Of a stretch of DNA of 41,409 nt, positions 27,042 to 35,148 are shown piece after piece. Source of the stretch: Candidatus Rokuibacteriota bacterium (lineage in GTDB: Bacteria > Methylomirabilota > Methylomirabilia > Rokubacteriales > CSP1-6); contig QHSP01000064.1 in NCBI GenBank assembly GCA_003220495.1, positions 2,880 to 44,288 on the forward strand, read 5' to 3'. The notes below the pieces were generated by a model. That model was given only the letters and a program-made list of their open reading frames with translations, was not told the origin of the DNA and did not search any database. Each line of letters opens with the position of its first letter. Position 1 is the stretch's first letter. The position numbers and the translations under genes were made by a program.

Positions 27042-28958
27042 CTACCCCGCGCGCAAGATGCGCCTCTCTCCGACGCGCGCGGTGACCCGGCGCTGGTCGA
27101 AGAACTCGAGGAGCGGAATGGCGTATTTCCGGGAAATACCGAGCAAGTCCTTGATGTCGCTCGGACCGATCTCCTTGCGCTCGCGCAGGAGCGCCACGAG
27201 CTTCGTCTGGATCGAGTCGAGCGCCTGCGCGTGGAAAAAGAGCGAGTCCTTGACGCGCACGAGCTTGCCGGACTGGACGAGCACCTGGAAGAGCTCGTGC
27301 TCTTCGTCCCCGGTGACCCCGGCCCGGCCCAGCGCTTCCTCGGCGCTCGGCGGGGCGGCCTCCGCCCGGCTGAACTCGCCCTCGAGCGCGTCGACGACGC
27401 GCTGCTGCTCCGGCGACAGGCGCACCTCGTGAGAGGCGAGCCGCGCCTTGTCCCGTTCGGTCTTGACGACGCCCTCGGCGCCGAGTGACGACACCAGGAA
27501 GGCGAAGACGCGCTCGTCGGCGGCGCCGGCGCGGCCACGAAGCTCCTCGCGGGACATTCCTGGCTTGAGCGGGTTCGCGCGATGGAACGCCGACAGCTCG
27601 TCGACGACCAGCCCGCGCAGGCGCGCGAAGCTGTCGGGATGGATGAACCAGTCACGATCGACGCTGATCACCCGGCCGGCCGCCTGAAGACCTTCGAGGA
27701 GGCCGCGAAGGCGTTCGGGTCCGAACGGTACGCGCCCCGAGAGGGTCGTCAGACGCACCCCACCGGCGCCGACGTGACGGATGTGCTCTTCCAGCACGAC
27801 CTCCGGGCTTCCCGTCTGGAGCAGCTCCAGATGGGCGACGAGCGCCGGCCCCTTCCGCTTGAAGCGCGGCGGATCCACGTCGAGCAAGGTTCCGCCACCG
27901 ATCGTCACGATCGGCGAGTACGAGCGCACGACGAAGCGGTCTCCCGGCCGCGCGACCAGGGGCGCTTCGAGACGGAACCGTGCGAAGGCCGTGTCGCCCG
28001 GCGCGAGCTCCGGCCGGTCGAGCAGGAGCGCCCGCGCCATGATCTCGCTGGTGCCGACGTGAAAGCGCACGCGCGTGCGAGTCTTCACCGGACGCGGCGC
28101 CTCCGGCAGGAGCTCGAGCGTGCCGTCGACCAGGCTCGATGCGACGAGCGTGCCGGGAAGGCCGACGACGTCGCCGCGCGCGATCGCGGTCCGCTCGAGT
28201 CCCTGGAGGTTGATCGCCGTGCGCTGCCCGGCCCGTGCCGAGGCCACCGGGTGGCCGTGGGCCTGCAGACCTCGGATCTTGGCCTCGGCCCGCTTCGGAT
28301 AGACCTCGACACGGTCGTCGGCCGCCAGGGCGCCCGCGGTGAGGGTGCCGGTGACGACTGTCCCGAATCCTCGGACCGTGAACACGCGATCGATGGGCAG
28401 CCGGGGAAGCTCGTCGGTGCCCCGCTGCGGGACCGACGCGGCGAGTGAGCGGAGCGCGGCGCGAAGGTCGTCGAGCCCCTGACCCGTCTTGGAGGACACC
28501 GGCACGATCGGTGCCCCCTCGAGAAACGTTCCGCGGACGGCGCCGGCCACGTCCTCGCGAACCAGCTCGAGCCAGTCAGCCTCGATCAGGTCGGCCTTGG
28601 TCAAGGCGATGAGCCCGGCCTTGATCCGCAACAGCGAGCAGATCGCGAGGTGTTCCCGCGTCTGGGGCATCACGCCTTCGTCCGCCGCGATCACCAGCAT
28701 CGCCAGATCGATCCCGCCGACGCCGGCCAGCATGTTCTTGACGAAGCGCTCGTGGCCCGGGACGTCGACGATCTCGATCGTGAGGCCACCCGACTCCTCG
28801 AGAAACGCGAATCCGAGATCGATCGTGATGCCGCGAGCCTTTTCCTCGGGAAGACGATCGGTATCGGTGCCGGTCAGCGCCTTCACGAGCGAGGTCTTGC
28901 CGTGGTCGATGTGCCCGGCGGTACCGACGACGACGTGCGTCGACACCGTCGCGCTCAT
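27042..28958 (-). CDS. selB: Selenocysteine-specific elongation factor SelB
   Basis: The 638-residue protein is an EF-Tu-like GTPase that delivers Sec-tRNA to UGA codons with a SECIS element. The G motifs are [10 protein letters not shown] (G1), GITIDLGF (G2), DVPGHERF (G3) and TKADL (G4). Domains II and III follow, and from about residue 390 a series of winged-helix domains, which distinguishes SelB from EF-Tu and eEF1A-type factors. The ATG at 28958 overlaps the selA stop (ATGA). Confidence 0.97.
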   Translation of the reverse strand: MSATVSTHVVVGTAGHIDHGKTSLVKALTGTDTDRLPEEKARGITIDLGFAFLEESGGLTIEIVDVPGHERFVKNMLAGVGGIDLAMLVIAADEGVMPQTREHLAICSLLRIKAGLIALTKADLIEADWLELVREDVAGAVRGTFLEGAPIVPVSSKTGQGLDDLRAALRSLAASVPQRGTDELPRLPIDRVFTVRGFGTVVTGTLTAGALAADDRVEVYPKRAEAKIRGLQAHGHPVASARAGQRTAINLQGLERTAIARGDVVGLPGTLVASSLVDGTLELLPEAPRPVKTRTRVRFHVGTSEIMARALLLDRPELAPGDTAFARFRLEAPLVARPGDRFVVRSYSPIVTIGGGTLLDVDPPRFKRKGPALVAHLELLQTGSPEVVLEEHIRHVGAGGVRLTTLSGRVPFGPERLRGLLEGLQAAGRVISVDRDWFIHPDSFARLRGLVVDELSAFHRANPLKPGMSREELRGRAGAADERVFAFLVSSLGAEGVVKTERDKARLASHEVRLSPEQQRVVDALEGEFSRAEAAPPSAEEALGRAGVTGDEEHELFQVLVQSGKLVRVKDSLFFHAQALDSIQTKLVALLRERKEIGPSDIKDLLGISRKYAIPLLEFFDQRRVTARVGERRILRAG

Positions 28959-30355
28959 AGGCGCGAGGCGGCGATGGTCAGCGCCTCGGCGAGGAGGCCC
29001 ACCTGCGCGGGCAGCACGGTCCGGCAGTCGAGGAGCAGACGATCGTGCGCGATACGGCCCACCACCGGCGGATCGCCGCCTCGTAGCGCCTCGTCGAGCC
29101 GCATCGCTGCATCCGAGGTCGTCCCGACCGCGACCGCCGCCGTGGGCAGCTCGACCGTCGGCAAGGCGCCCCCGCCCACCTTGCCATGGTCGTCGACGAC
29201 GCTCGCACCCAGACGCTGGCGCACGTTGGGCGGCAGGCGCCTCAACACGCGGCGCGCGCGGCTTCGGACCGAAGCGAGAAGCTCGGTCAGCATCGCCAGG
29301 GTCGGGACGGTCTGCAGCGCCGTCCCCGCCTCGTAGGCATAGAGGGTCGCCTCGAGCGCGGCGATCGTGAACTTGTCGATGCGCAGAGCCCGGTTCCACG
29401 GGTTCTTCTTGAGCCGCGACACGATGCCGCGCCGCCCGACGACGATGCCGGCCTGAGGCCCGCCGAGCAGCTTGTCGCCGGAGAACGAGACGAGGTCGAT
29501 CCCCGCGGACACCGTCTCCTGGACGGTCGGCTCGTACGGAAACCCCCACGGCCGCAGATCGACGAGCGATCCGGACCCGAGGTCCTCCATCACGGGGATG
29601 CCCCGCTCGCGTCCGAGCTCCACCAGCTCACGTGACGACACCTCGGCGGTGAACCCGACCACGCGGTAGTTGGAGGTGTGGACCTTGAGCAGGAGCGCCG
29701 TGTTGGCGGTGATCGCATCGGCGTAGTCGTGCAGGTGCGTCCGGTTCGTCGCGCCGACCTCGCGCAGCACCGCGCCGCTCCGCACCATGATGTCGGGAAT
29801 CCTGAACTCCCCGCCGATCTCGATCAGCTCCCCGCGCGAGACGATGACCTCGCGACCGTGCGCGAGCGTCTCGAGGGCCAGGAGCACCGCGGCCGCGTTG
29901 TTGTTGACCACGAGGGCGTCCTCGGCGCCGGTCAGGCGGCGCAGCACCGCCTCGACGTGGCTGTAGCGCGATCCGCGCTCCTTCCGGACGAGATCGAGCT
30001 CGAGATTCGAGTACGTCGTGGCGACCGCCTCGAGCCGCTCGACCGCGAGCGGGCTCAGGAGCGCCCGACCCAGGTTCGTGTGGAGCACGACACCCTGGGC
30101 GTTGATGACCGGGCGCAAGGAGAAGGGGCCCGCCCGCCTGGCCCGCTCGACGACGCGCTCGGCCAGGAGCTCGGCCGTCGCCGGCGCGGTCCGGTCGGCA
30201 AGGACGCGAACGCGCTCCTGATCGAGCGTCTCGCGCACGAGGGAGGTCAGACGGGCCCGGGTCAGCCCGCGAATTTCCGCGTGTCCCGCCAGCCGCCGGA
30301 GGAGCTGGTCGACCGACGGCAGGCTCCGCAGCGCGGTCGCGCGATCAGCGCTCAC
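28955..30355 (-). CDS. selA: L-seryl-tRNA(Sec) selenium transferase SelA
   Basis: The 466-residue PLP enzyme converts Ser-tRNA(Sec) to Sec-tRNA(Sec) using selenophosphate. The opening [13 protein letters not shown], the [11 protein letters not shown] motif, NNNAAAVLL, and the PLP lysine K295 in [14 protein letters not shown] (same position as in E. coli SelA) are all present. Length matches the family. The start is GTG 30355, which overlaps the upstream 94-residue gene by 11 bases; longer upstream ATG starts fall inside that gene in a frame without conservation. It needs SelD for selenophosphate, and selD is not in the window. Confidence 0.97.
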   Translation of the reverse strand: MSADRATALRSLPSVDQLLRRLAGHAEIRGLTRARLTSLVRETLDQERVRVLADRTAPATAELLAERVVERARRAGPFSLRPVINAQGVVLHTNLGRALLSPLAVERLEAVATTYSNLELDLVRKERGSRYSHVEAVLRRLTGAEDALVVNNNAAAVLLALETLAHGREVIVSRGELIEIGGEFRIPDIMVRSGAVLREVGATNRTHLHDYADAITANTALLLKVHTSNYRVVGFTAEVSSRELVELGRERGIPVMEDLGSGSLVDLRPWGFPYEPTVQETVSAGIDLVSFSGDKLLGGPQAGIVVGRRGIVSRLKKNPWNRALRIDKFTIAALEATLYAYEAGTALQTVPTLAMLTELLASVRSRARRVLRRLPPNVRQRLGASVVDDHGKVGGGALPTVELPTAAVAVGTTSDAAMRLDEALRGGDPPVVGRIAHDRLLLDCRTVLPAQVGLLAEALTIAASRL

Positions 30356-30629
30356 CGAGCGCGGCCTCGACCTTCTGCCGGACGCGGGCGACGACCTCCT
30401 GGGCCTCGTGCCGCCATGCCTGGGTCGTCCATTTTCCCTCACCCGACTGCCGTCCGCGTCGCACCGCATCCTCCACGAGCCCGGCCCAGAGCTCCTCGAG
30501 GTCCGCCGGCGAAAGGCCCTGGCCGCGCAACGCGTGAGTCCACTCGCCGGCGAGATCCTCGATGAGACGGTCCCGCTCGGCCGCGAGGCGACGCGCCTTC
30601 CGGATGAGATCGGCCAGTCGCGACGGCAC
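30345..30629 (-). CDS. 94-residue helical protein of unknown function in the sel operon
   Basis: The protein begins at GTG 30629, two bases after the upstream stop and 8 bases after an AAGGAG site, and its end overlaps selA by 11 bases. It is predicted mainly alpha-helical, rich in Arg, Glu and Leu, with a Trp-bearing middle (GEWTHALRGQGL ... KWTTQAWRHEAQ) and no signal or membrane segment. I do not recognise the family. Its tight coupling with selA suggests a role with the selenocysteine machinery, but the evidence is only position. Confidence 0.75.
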   Translation of the reverse strand: MPSRLADLIRKARRLAAERDRLIEDLAGEWTHALRGQGLSPADLEELWAGLVEDAVRRGRQSGEGKWTTQAWRHEAQEVVARVRQKVEAALGER

Positions 30630-30631
30630 GG

Positions 30632-31129
30632 CTACTCCTTCACCAGCTCGCGCACGGCGTCGAGCAGATTCGCCTCGAACCGGCCCGTCGATGCGCACTG
30701 GTAGACGGGCGTCGGGCGTAGCTTGCCGCTCGAGCCCTTGCGCTGCATGTGAGTCCGCATCTTCGAATTGACCAGCACTCGGGTCCACGTCCCGTTCGGC
30801 TCGGCAAAGAGCGTGAAGGCCACCAGAGCCTCCCCTTCCACGAGGTCGCTCCCGACACGGCCGCAGTCCGCGTACACGCCGATCGGCGCGATGAAGTCGT
30901 CGGAGGCGATGACACCGGAGTCCCGCGCGATCGCCCGGATCGGCACGTTTTCTCGGGCGAGCGCGCGCACCATGGCGGACCAGGTGGCGTCGTAGCGTGC
31001 CGCGACGTCGGCCTGGTACGGCGGCGGCGCCAGCGGTGACACGTGGAGGCCCGAGCACGCGCCGAGCAAGACGGCCACGGCCGCGACGCGAGCGCACGCC
31101 GTCGGCGTCAGCGGGCCGCGCGCGGCCAT
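30632..31129 (-). CDS. Predicted lipoprotein of unknown function in the sel operon
   Basis: The 165-residue protein has a signal peptide ending in the lipobox LLGAC (Cys about 24), so it should be processed by LspA and lipidated. The mature part contains a BamC/lipoprotein-like segment (YDATWSAMVRALARENVPIRAIARDSGVIASDD) and a small beta-rich C-terminal part, resembling the family of outer-membrane lipoproteins with a beta-alpha domain, but I cannot name it. It starts 7 bases after the DUF3105 stop. The ATG at 31129 lies in a very GC-rich context. Confidence 0.75.
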   Translation of the reverse strand: MAARGPLTPTACARVAAVAVLLGACSGLHVSPLAPPPYQADVAARYDATWSAMVRALARENVPIRAIARDSGVIASDDFIAPIGVYADCGRVGSDLVEGEALVAFTLFAEPNGTWTRVLVNSKMRTHMQRKGSSGKLRPTPVYQCASTGRFEANLLDAVRELVKE

Positions 31130-31136
31130 CGTCCGG

Positions 31137-31670
31137 CTACTTGTGATGGTCGATGCCACGGTACGCCTCGATGAAGCGCGTGACGCGCCCCTCGTCGAAG
31201 TCGTCCAGGGTGTCGAGCCGAGTCCACGCCGTGAGCGCGATCTTGTGCGGCATCCCCGGATACGGCGCGAGGATGACTTGCCGGTCGTACCGGTCCACGA
31301 TGGCCTTGAGCTTCGCCACGAGATCAGGGCACTCACAGTTATACTGTACGACCACGCCGCCGTCCTCCAGGTTGTGCACCTGGAGCTCGCGGACGATCGG
31401 CCGCGTGTGCACGCCCCACGGCGCGATATACGGCAGATGGGGTCCCGAGGTCGGGGGGTCCGAATTGTACTTCTCGTGAGGCGTATCGGGGCTGGCGACG
31501 TGCAGGTTCCCCTGGTCCACGAACTGCACCCCCGGCAAGTTCGCCTGCGCACGGTAGGCGAAGTACCCGACGACGGCCGCCGCCAACACGGCGATTGCGA
31601 CGGCGATGACGGTCCGTCGCTGCTGCGTCGTACGTCGGGGTGCCCGTGCGCGCCGTTCCCCTTTGGCCAT
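31137..31670 (-). CDS. DUF3105 membrane-anchored protein
   Basis: The 177-residue protein has a basic N terminus, one membrane helix at about residues 22-44, and a DUF3105 domain with the family pattern YNSDPPTSGPH, then WGVHTRPI, VHNLEDGGVVVQYNC, and the final LDTLDDFDE segment with conserved His and Cys residues that could bind metal. It starts at ATG 31670 with an AAAAGGAG ribosome binding site that begins immediately after the CCA end of tRNA-Sec. DUF3105 has no established function. The gene is downstream of selC and upstream of the lipoprotein by 7 bases. Confidence 0.9.
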   Translation of the reverse strand: MAKGERRARAPRRTTQQRRTVIAVAIAVLAAAVVGYFAYRAQANLPGVQFVDQGNLHVASPDTPHEKYNSDPPTSGPHLPYIAPWGVHTRPIVRELQVHNLEDGGVVVQYNCECPDLVAKLKAIVDRYDRQVILAPYPGMPHKIALTAWTRLDTLDDFDEGRVTRFIEAYRGIDHHK

Positions 31671-31681
31671 GTCGCTCCTTT

Positions 31682-31779
31682 TGGCGGAAGCGTATGGGAG
31701 TCGAACCCATCGACCGTTTGTCTAGAACGGTCCACCGGATTTGAAGTCCGGGAGGCCCACCGGGTTCCTAGACGCTTCC
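31682..31779 (-). tRNA. selC: tRNA-Sec (anticodon UCA)
   Basis: The minus strand folds into the bacterial selenocysteine tRNA: an 8-bp acceptor stem (GGAAGCGT/ACGCTTCC), a 5-bp anticodon stem CCGGA/TCCGG with loop CTTCAAA (anticodon TCA), a long variable arm with a 7-bp stem (GACCGTT/AACGGTC) and a T arm ATGGG-TTCGACT-CCCAT. That gives the 8+5 acceptor-T helix typical of bacterial tRNA-Sec. G73 and CCA are encoded (31685-31682). The D arm has two A-G mismatches as I draw it. The gene starts the sel operon; a weak TTGCCG-N18-TTATCG lies just upstream. Confidence 0.95.
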
Positions 31780-31918
31780 GACGATAAGACGCTGGTTCGT
31801 CGAAACGGCAAGAGTTTACCACCGACCCGATGGCCCAGCCTTGCGCCCGGGTCCAAAAGGCCGGCGGGCTCTCGACGCGGTTGGCCCTGAGCGAACGCGA
31901 TTTTGCACTCGGGCCTGC

Positions 31919-31924
31919 TACGAT
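31919..31924 (+). promoter_or_regulatory. Extended -10 element (TGC-TACGAT) before the YihY gene
   Basis: TACGAT preceded by TGC at 31916-31918 is an extended -10 ending 9 bases before the GTG at 31934. A convincing -35 and a Shine-Dalgarno site are both absent. The rest of the 154-base gap from tRNA-Sec (31780-31933) shows nothing else I can name. Confidence 0.4.
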
Positions 31925-31933
31925 GGGGCCAAG

Positions 31934-32884
31934 GTGATTCCGCTGAAGCGCTCGCGGCCACCGCGGGGCCGCACGGCGGCCTCTCCCTGGGCGCTCGGAG
32001 GGCTTTCCCTTCGAGAGCTGGGCACACGCGTCTATCAAAAGTCCTGGCACGACGAGATTCTCGACCGGGCAGCCGAGCTGTCCTACTATTTCGCCTTCGC
32101 GCTCTTGCCCACGCTCCTGTTTCTCACCGCGCTCCTCGGCCTGCTCCGGCTCCCGGACCTCATGCCCCAACTGTTTAGTTACGTCGACCGCGTGCTGCCC
32201 GGGGACGCCGCCTCGCTGATCAAGAGAACCCTGGCGCAGGTCGTGAGGGGTGCCAGCGGCGGCCTCCTGTCGGTCGGTGCGCTCGTGGCGCTGGTCGGCG
32301 CATCGAGCGGCATGCTCTCGATCATGAAGGGGCTGAACACGGCCTATACCGTCACGGACGGACGGAGCTGGTGGGGGAAACGGCTCATCGCGATCGGGCT
32401 GACGCTCGTCTTTACACTCTTCACGCTCACGGCGCTGCTGCTGCTGGTCTTCGGAGTCCGTCTCGGCGAGGCGATCGCGGACTTCATGGGGCTCGGTCCC
32501 CTGTTCACCCTGGCCTGGAAGCTGGCTCATCTGCCAGTCGTGATCGTCCTGCTCCTCACTGGCCTGACCCTCGTCTACTACCTGGCTCCTGCGTCGAATC
32601 GCGTATGGTGCTGGATCACCCCCGGCTCGGCGTTCGCGGTCGTCTCGTGGCTCCTGATGTCGCTCGGGCTCCGCTTCTACGTGGGGTACCTCGACTACTA
32701 CAACAACGCGACCTACGGCTCGATCGGCGGTCTGATCCTGTTGCTGCTCTGGCTCTACTGGAGCGGCGTCGCCCTGCTGCTGGGCGCGGAGATCGATTCG
32801 ACGATCGAGCAGGCCGGCGCCGAGCTCGCTGCACGGTCCGAAGGCGGGATCGCGTCGGTGGCGACGCTTCGCCGCGACGCCTAA
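31934..32884 (+). CDS. YihY/BrkB-family integral membrane protein
   Basis: The 316-residue protein has about six membrane helices. The cytoplasmic N terminus leads into the family signature DEILDRAAELSYYFAFALLPTLLFLTALLG, and the last helices carry LDYYNNATYGSIGGLILLLLWLYWSGVALLLGAEID. These define the YihY/BrkB (TIGR00765) family, often misnamed RNase BN, with no established biochemical activity. GTG 31934 was chosen over longer in-frame starts because an extended -10 box lies nine bases before it. The gene is convergent with the MoaD/ThiS-like gene and overlaps it by four bases. Confidence 0.93.
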   Translation: MIPLKRSRPPRGRTAASPWALGGLSLRELGTRVYQKSWHDEILDRAAELSYYFAFALLPTLLFLTALLGLLRLPDLMPQLFSYVDRVLPGDAASLIKRTLAQVVRGASGGLLSVGALVALVGASSGMLSIMKGLNTAYTVTDGRSWWGKRLIAIGLTLVFTLFTLTALLLLVFGVRLGEAIADFMGLGPLFTLAWKLAHLPVVIVLLLTGLTLVYYLAPASNRVWCWITPGSAFAVVSWLLMSLGLRFYVGYLDYYNNATYGSIGGLILLLLWLYWSGVALLLGAEIDSTIEQAGAELAARSEGGIASVATLRRDA

Positions 32885-33126
32885 GTTACCCCACCAGCCA
32901 GCGGCGGGAAGATCGTCACGACGTCGCGCGCGGCGAGTGGCGCCTCCAAGCCCACGTCTCGACCGTTGACGAGGACGACCCGGGCGAGATCGGGTGGGAT
33001 ACCGAGACGGCGCGCGACCTCGACGACTGTGCCGCCTTCGGGGATCTCGAGCTCGGCCGCGCCATCGCGACCGTCGGAGGGAAGAAATGCGGCGAGGGTG
33101 GCGAAGAGTCGGACCTCGACCCTCAC
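32881..33126 (-). CDS. MoaD/ThiS-family small sulfur-carrier protein
   Basis: The 81-residue ubiquitin-like protein has the MoaD/ThiS pattern: VRLFATLAAFLP at the start, a short acidic beta-grasp middle (EIPEGGTVVEVARRLGIPPD), VLVNGRDVG, and DVVTIFPPLAGG near the end. The family needs a free C-terminal GG; here it ends GGVT, two residues longer. Either the VT is removed by a protease or it is not a sulfur carrier. The GTG start overlaps the lytic transglycosylase stop as GTGA. It could be MoaD, ThiS or a related thiocarboxylate carrier; I see no partner MoaE/ThiG-like gene nearby. Confidence 0.88.
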   Translation of the reverse strand: MRVEVRLFATLAAFLPSDGRDGAAELEIPEGGTVVEVARRLGIPPDLARVVLVNGRDVGLEAPLAARDVVTIFPPLAGGVT

Positions 33127-34433
33127 CTGAACCCGCCCTGCCCGTCGAGCTCGACGGTCGGGCGGAGACTCGTGACGCGAAGCCGATCACCCGGGCGAAT
33201 CGCGTCCCCGTTCTCGAGGTTGTTCCAGCGGACGACGTCGCTGGTCGACACTCCGTAGAGCTTGGCGATCGAGCTCACGGTGTCGCTTGCGCGAACGACG
33301 TGAATTCCGAGTCCGGCCGCGCGGCGGGCCGGTTCCGCCGCCGCAGCGGTATGGACAACCTTCGGCCGCGGCGTGAGAGCCGCCACAACGGTCTCTCGCG
33401 AGCCAACCGGTACGCGCACTTCCCAGGTCCTGCCGGGCGGGCTGATGCCGCGGACCAGGACTGGATTGAGTGAGCGCAAGGTCTGCGGCGGGATTCCCGT
33501 GATCGCGGCCAGCTTCCGGAGATCCGTAGAGGCGGGGACGGTCACTCGCTCGACATCTGCCGGCGCCATCGGGCTCGGCTCGAAGCCGTACTGGCTGGGA
33601 TCGCGTCCGATCACCATCGCAGCCTGGATGGCCGGGACGAAGTCCTTGGTCTCGCGGCGCAAATATTTGGACCGGCTCAGATCCCAGAAGTCGGTCGACC
33701 TGGTGCCCCGGATCGCCCGGTCTATCTTGACCTCACCCGCGTTGTACGCGGCCTGGGCGAGCTCCCACGAGCCGTACCGAACATAGAGGTCGTTGAGGTA
33801 GCCCGCGGCCGCCACGGTGGATTTCTCGGGATCGAGGCGCTCGTCGACCCAGCGGTCGACGCGCAGACCATAGAGGCGGGCGGTTGGCGCCATGAATTGC
33901 CAGAGCCCCTTCGCGCCGACGCGTGACACCGCCACGGGATTGAAGCCGCTCTCGATCATGGCCGTGAACGCAAGATCCTCAGGAAGCCCCTTGGCCCTGA
34001 AGACATCGTAGATCATCCCGAGGTAGTGCCCCGACCGCCGGAGCCACAATCCGATGACGTCACGTTGGCTGGTGGTGAACCGGTCGACGAAATACTTCAC
34101 CTGCGAGTTCATCGCCACGGAGTACGGGGGAGCTTTTACGAACCGGACCGATCGTGCTTGCAGACGGGAGGACTCGGCAAACGCGTACGCCCACGGATCG
34201 AAGTCATCGGGGACCCATACGGAAGGATCATTTTGTGAGCTCGGCTCTTCGGTCTTCGTGTCCAGCGCAGGAGTAGGCCGTGTGAACTCGTCAGCTCGCG
34301 GCGAAGGAACAGAGACTTCGAGGAAATCGGGTGAAGGCGACTTTGATTCGGCGTAAGCGGGTGGGATGGCGATCGGCGTGAGAATTCCGACGAAACTTGC
34401 CAGCAACAGTCGAAAAGAGGCTCGAATTGCCAT
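33123..34433 (-). CDS. MltD-like membrane-bound lytic murein transglycosylase with LysM domain
   Basis: The 436-residue protein has a signal peptide (MAIRASFRLLLASFVGILTP, cut near AYA-ES), a Ser/Pro-rich linker, a GH23 transglycosylase domain with catalytic Glu in AMIESGFNPVAVS, and the GLWQFMAPTARLYGL and YNAGEVKIDRAI motifs. A GIPPQTLRSLNP repeat-like segment and one LysM domain (HVVRASDTVSSIAKLYGVSTSDVVRWN) close it. It cleaves peptidoglycan glycan strands in the periplasm. The start has no good ribosome binding site. It is co-translated with the downstream MoaD/ThiS-like gene, an unusual pair. Confidence 0.94.
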   Translation of the reverse strand: MAIRASFRLLLASFVGILTPIAIPPAYAESKSPSPDFLEVSVPSPRADEFTRPTPALDTKTEEPSSQNDPSVWVPDDFDPWAYAFAESSRLQARSVRFVKAPPYSVAMNSQVKYFVDRFTTSQRDVIGLWLRRSGHYLGMIYDVFRAKGLPEDLAFTAMIESGFNPVAVSRVGAKGLWQFMAPTARLYGLRVDRWVDERLDPEKSTVAAAGYLNDLYVRYGSWELAQAAYNAGEVKIDRAIRGTRSTDFWDLSRSKYLRRETKDFVPAIQAAMVIGRDPSQYGFEPSPMAPADVERVTVPASTDLRKLAAITGIPPQTLRSLNPVLVRGISPPGRTWEVRVPVGSRETVVAALTPRPKVVHTAAAAEPARRAAGLGIHVVRASDTVSSIAKLYGVSTSDVVRWNNLENGDAIRPGDRLRVTSLRPTVELDGQGGFR

Positions 34434-34451
34434 ATATGAGGATTTAAATCG

Positions 34452-34481
34452 TTTGTATCACGCATCGCCTGAATCGGTCAA
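34452..34481 (-). promoter_or_regulatory. Promoter of the MltD-like gene
   Basis: On the minus strand TTGACC (34481-34476) is followed after 18 bases by TACAAA (34457-34452). Its -35 lies in the left arm GTCAACGG of an inverted repeat whose right arm holds the -35 of the divergent gene. Confidence 0.5.
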
Positions 34482-34512
34482 CGGCCGACCCCGTCCTCCC
34501 TGGGCAGTCCCG

Positions 34513-34540
34513 TTGACGGCACAAGAAATTTGGATATCTG
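34513..34540 (+). promoter_or_regulatory. Promoter of the small secreted protein gene
   Basis: TTGACG (34513-34518) is followed after 16 bases by TATCTG (34535-34540), a weak -10. A transcript would have a leader of about 100 bases before the GTG at 34650. The site mirrors the minus-strand promoter across the inverted repeat. Confidence 0.4.
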
Positions 34541-34649
34541 CCAGCTTTCCTGCACACTTAGAATAAGAATAAATGTCTCGCTCAAGCCGTCCTATTGGCC
34601 GTGGGAAGTTCTCGCCCCAACCTAAACCTGTAGCGGAGGAGTGACGAAC

Positions 34650-35093
34650 GTGAAGAGATCTGTGGCGCTACTCATTGCGGTGGTGTTCGGGATCGGGCTC
34701 GCCGGGCTTGCCGTCGCTCAGACGCCAACCCCAGCTCCGGCCACGCCTGCGCCGGCGACGACTCCGGCTCCGGCTCAAAAGCCTGCCGAGGCAAAGCCCA
34801 AGTCCGATGTGAAGAAGGCAAAGAATGCCATGGGCACAGTGAAGTCGGCGTCTGCTGACAGCCTCGTGGTGGCGGGCAAGGAGAAGGGAAAGGACGCGGA
34901 GTGGACGTTCGCGGTCGATTCCAAGACCGCCATCAGAAAATCCGGTAAGGCGATCACCGCTGCCGATCTGAAGCCGGGTGATCCGGTCCAGGTGCGCTAC
35001 ATGGACCACGAGGGCAAGGCGACCGCGATGGCCGTCCAGGTCAAGCCGGGAGCTACCTCGGCCAAGGCCGGGCAGCCGGCCGAGAAGAAGTAA
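34650..35093 (+). CDS. Small secreted DUF5666-like protein with Pro/Ala-rich linker
   Basis: The 147-residue protein starts at GTG 34650, which has GGAGGAG nine bases upstream; a GTG at 34641 overlaps that site and is less likely. A signal peptide (VKRSVALLIAVVFGIGLAGLAVA) is followed by an Ala/Pro/Thr repeat-like linker (TPTPAPATPAPATTPAPAQ) and a small beta-rich domain at about 55-130 (MGTVKSASADSLVVAG ... DLKPGDPVQVRYMDHEGKATAMAVQV), which resembles the DUF5666 OB-like fold. Function unknown; probably periplasmic. It ends in a hairpin shared with the opposing gene. Confidence 0.8.
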   Translation: MKRSVALLIAVVFGIGLAGLAVAQTPTPAPATPAPATTPAPAQKPAEAKPKSDVKKAKNAMGTVKSASADSLVVAGKEKGKDAEWTFAVDSKTAIRKSGKAITAADLKPGDPVQVRYMDHEGKATAMAVQVKPGATSAKAGQPAEKK

Positions 35094-35117
35094 CCTTTTG
35101 AAGTAACCTTTGCAGAA

Positions 35118-35148
35118 CCGGACGCCGGCCCTAGCGGCCGGCGTCCGG
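35118..35148. terminator. Bidirectional hairpin between convergent genes
   Basis: CCGGACGCCGGCC (35118-35130) pairs perfectly with GGCCGGCGTCCGG (35136-35148) around a 5-base loop CTAGC. It stands 24 bases after the stop of the plus-strand gene, and the TAG stop codon of the minus-strand gene (35133-35131) is in the loop. T-runs are weak on both sides. Confidence 0.65.

Noticed and set aside
32881-32884. Possible operon of YihY with the MoaD/ThiS-like gene
   Set aside because: They are on opposite strands and converge with a four-base overlap.
30632-33190. A minus-strand frame of 852 codons running through tRNA-Sec and several genes
   Set aside because: It crosses a tRNA gene, YihY and DUF3105 in wrong frames; only its last 165 codons, the lipoprotein, are coding.
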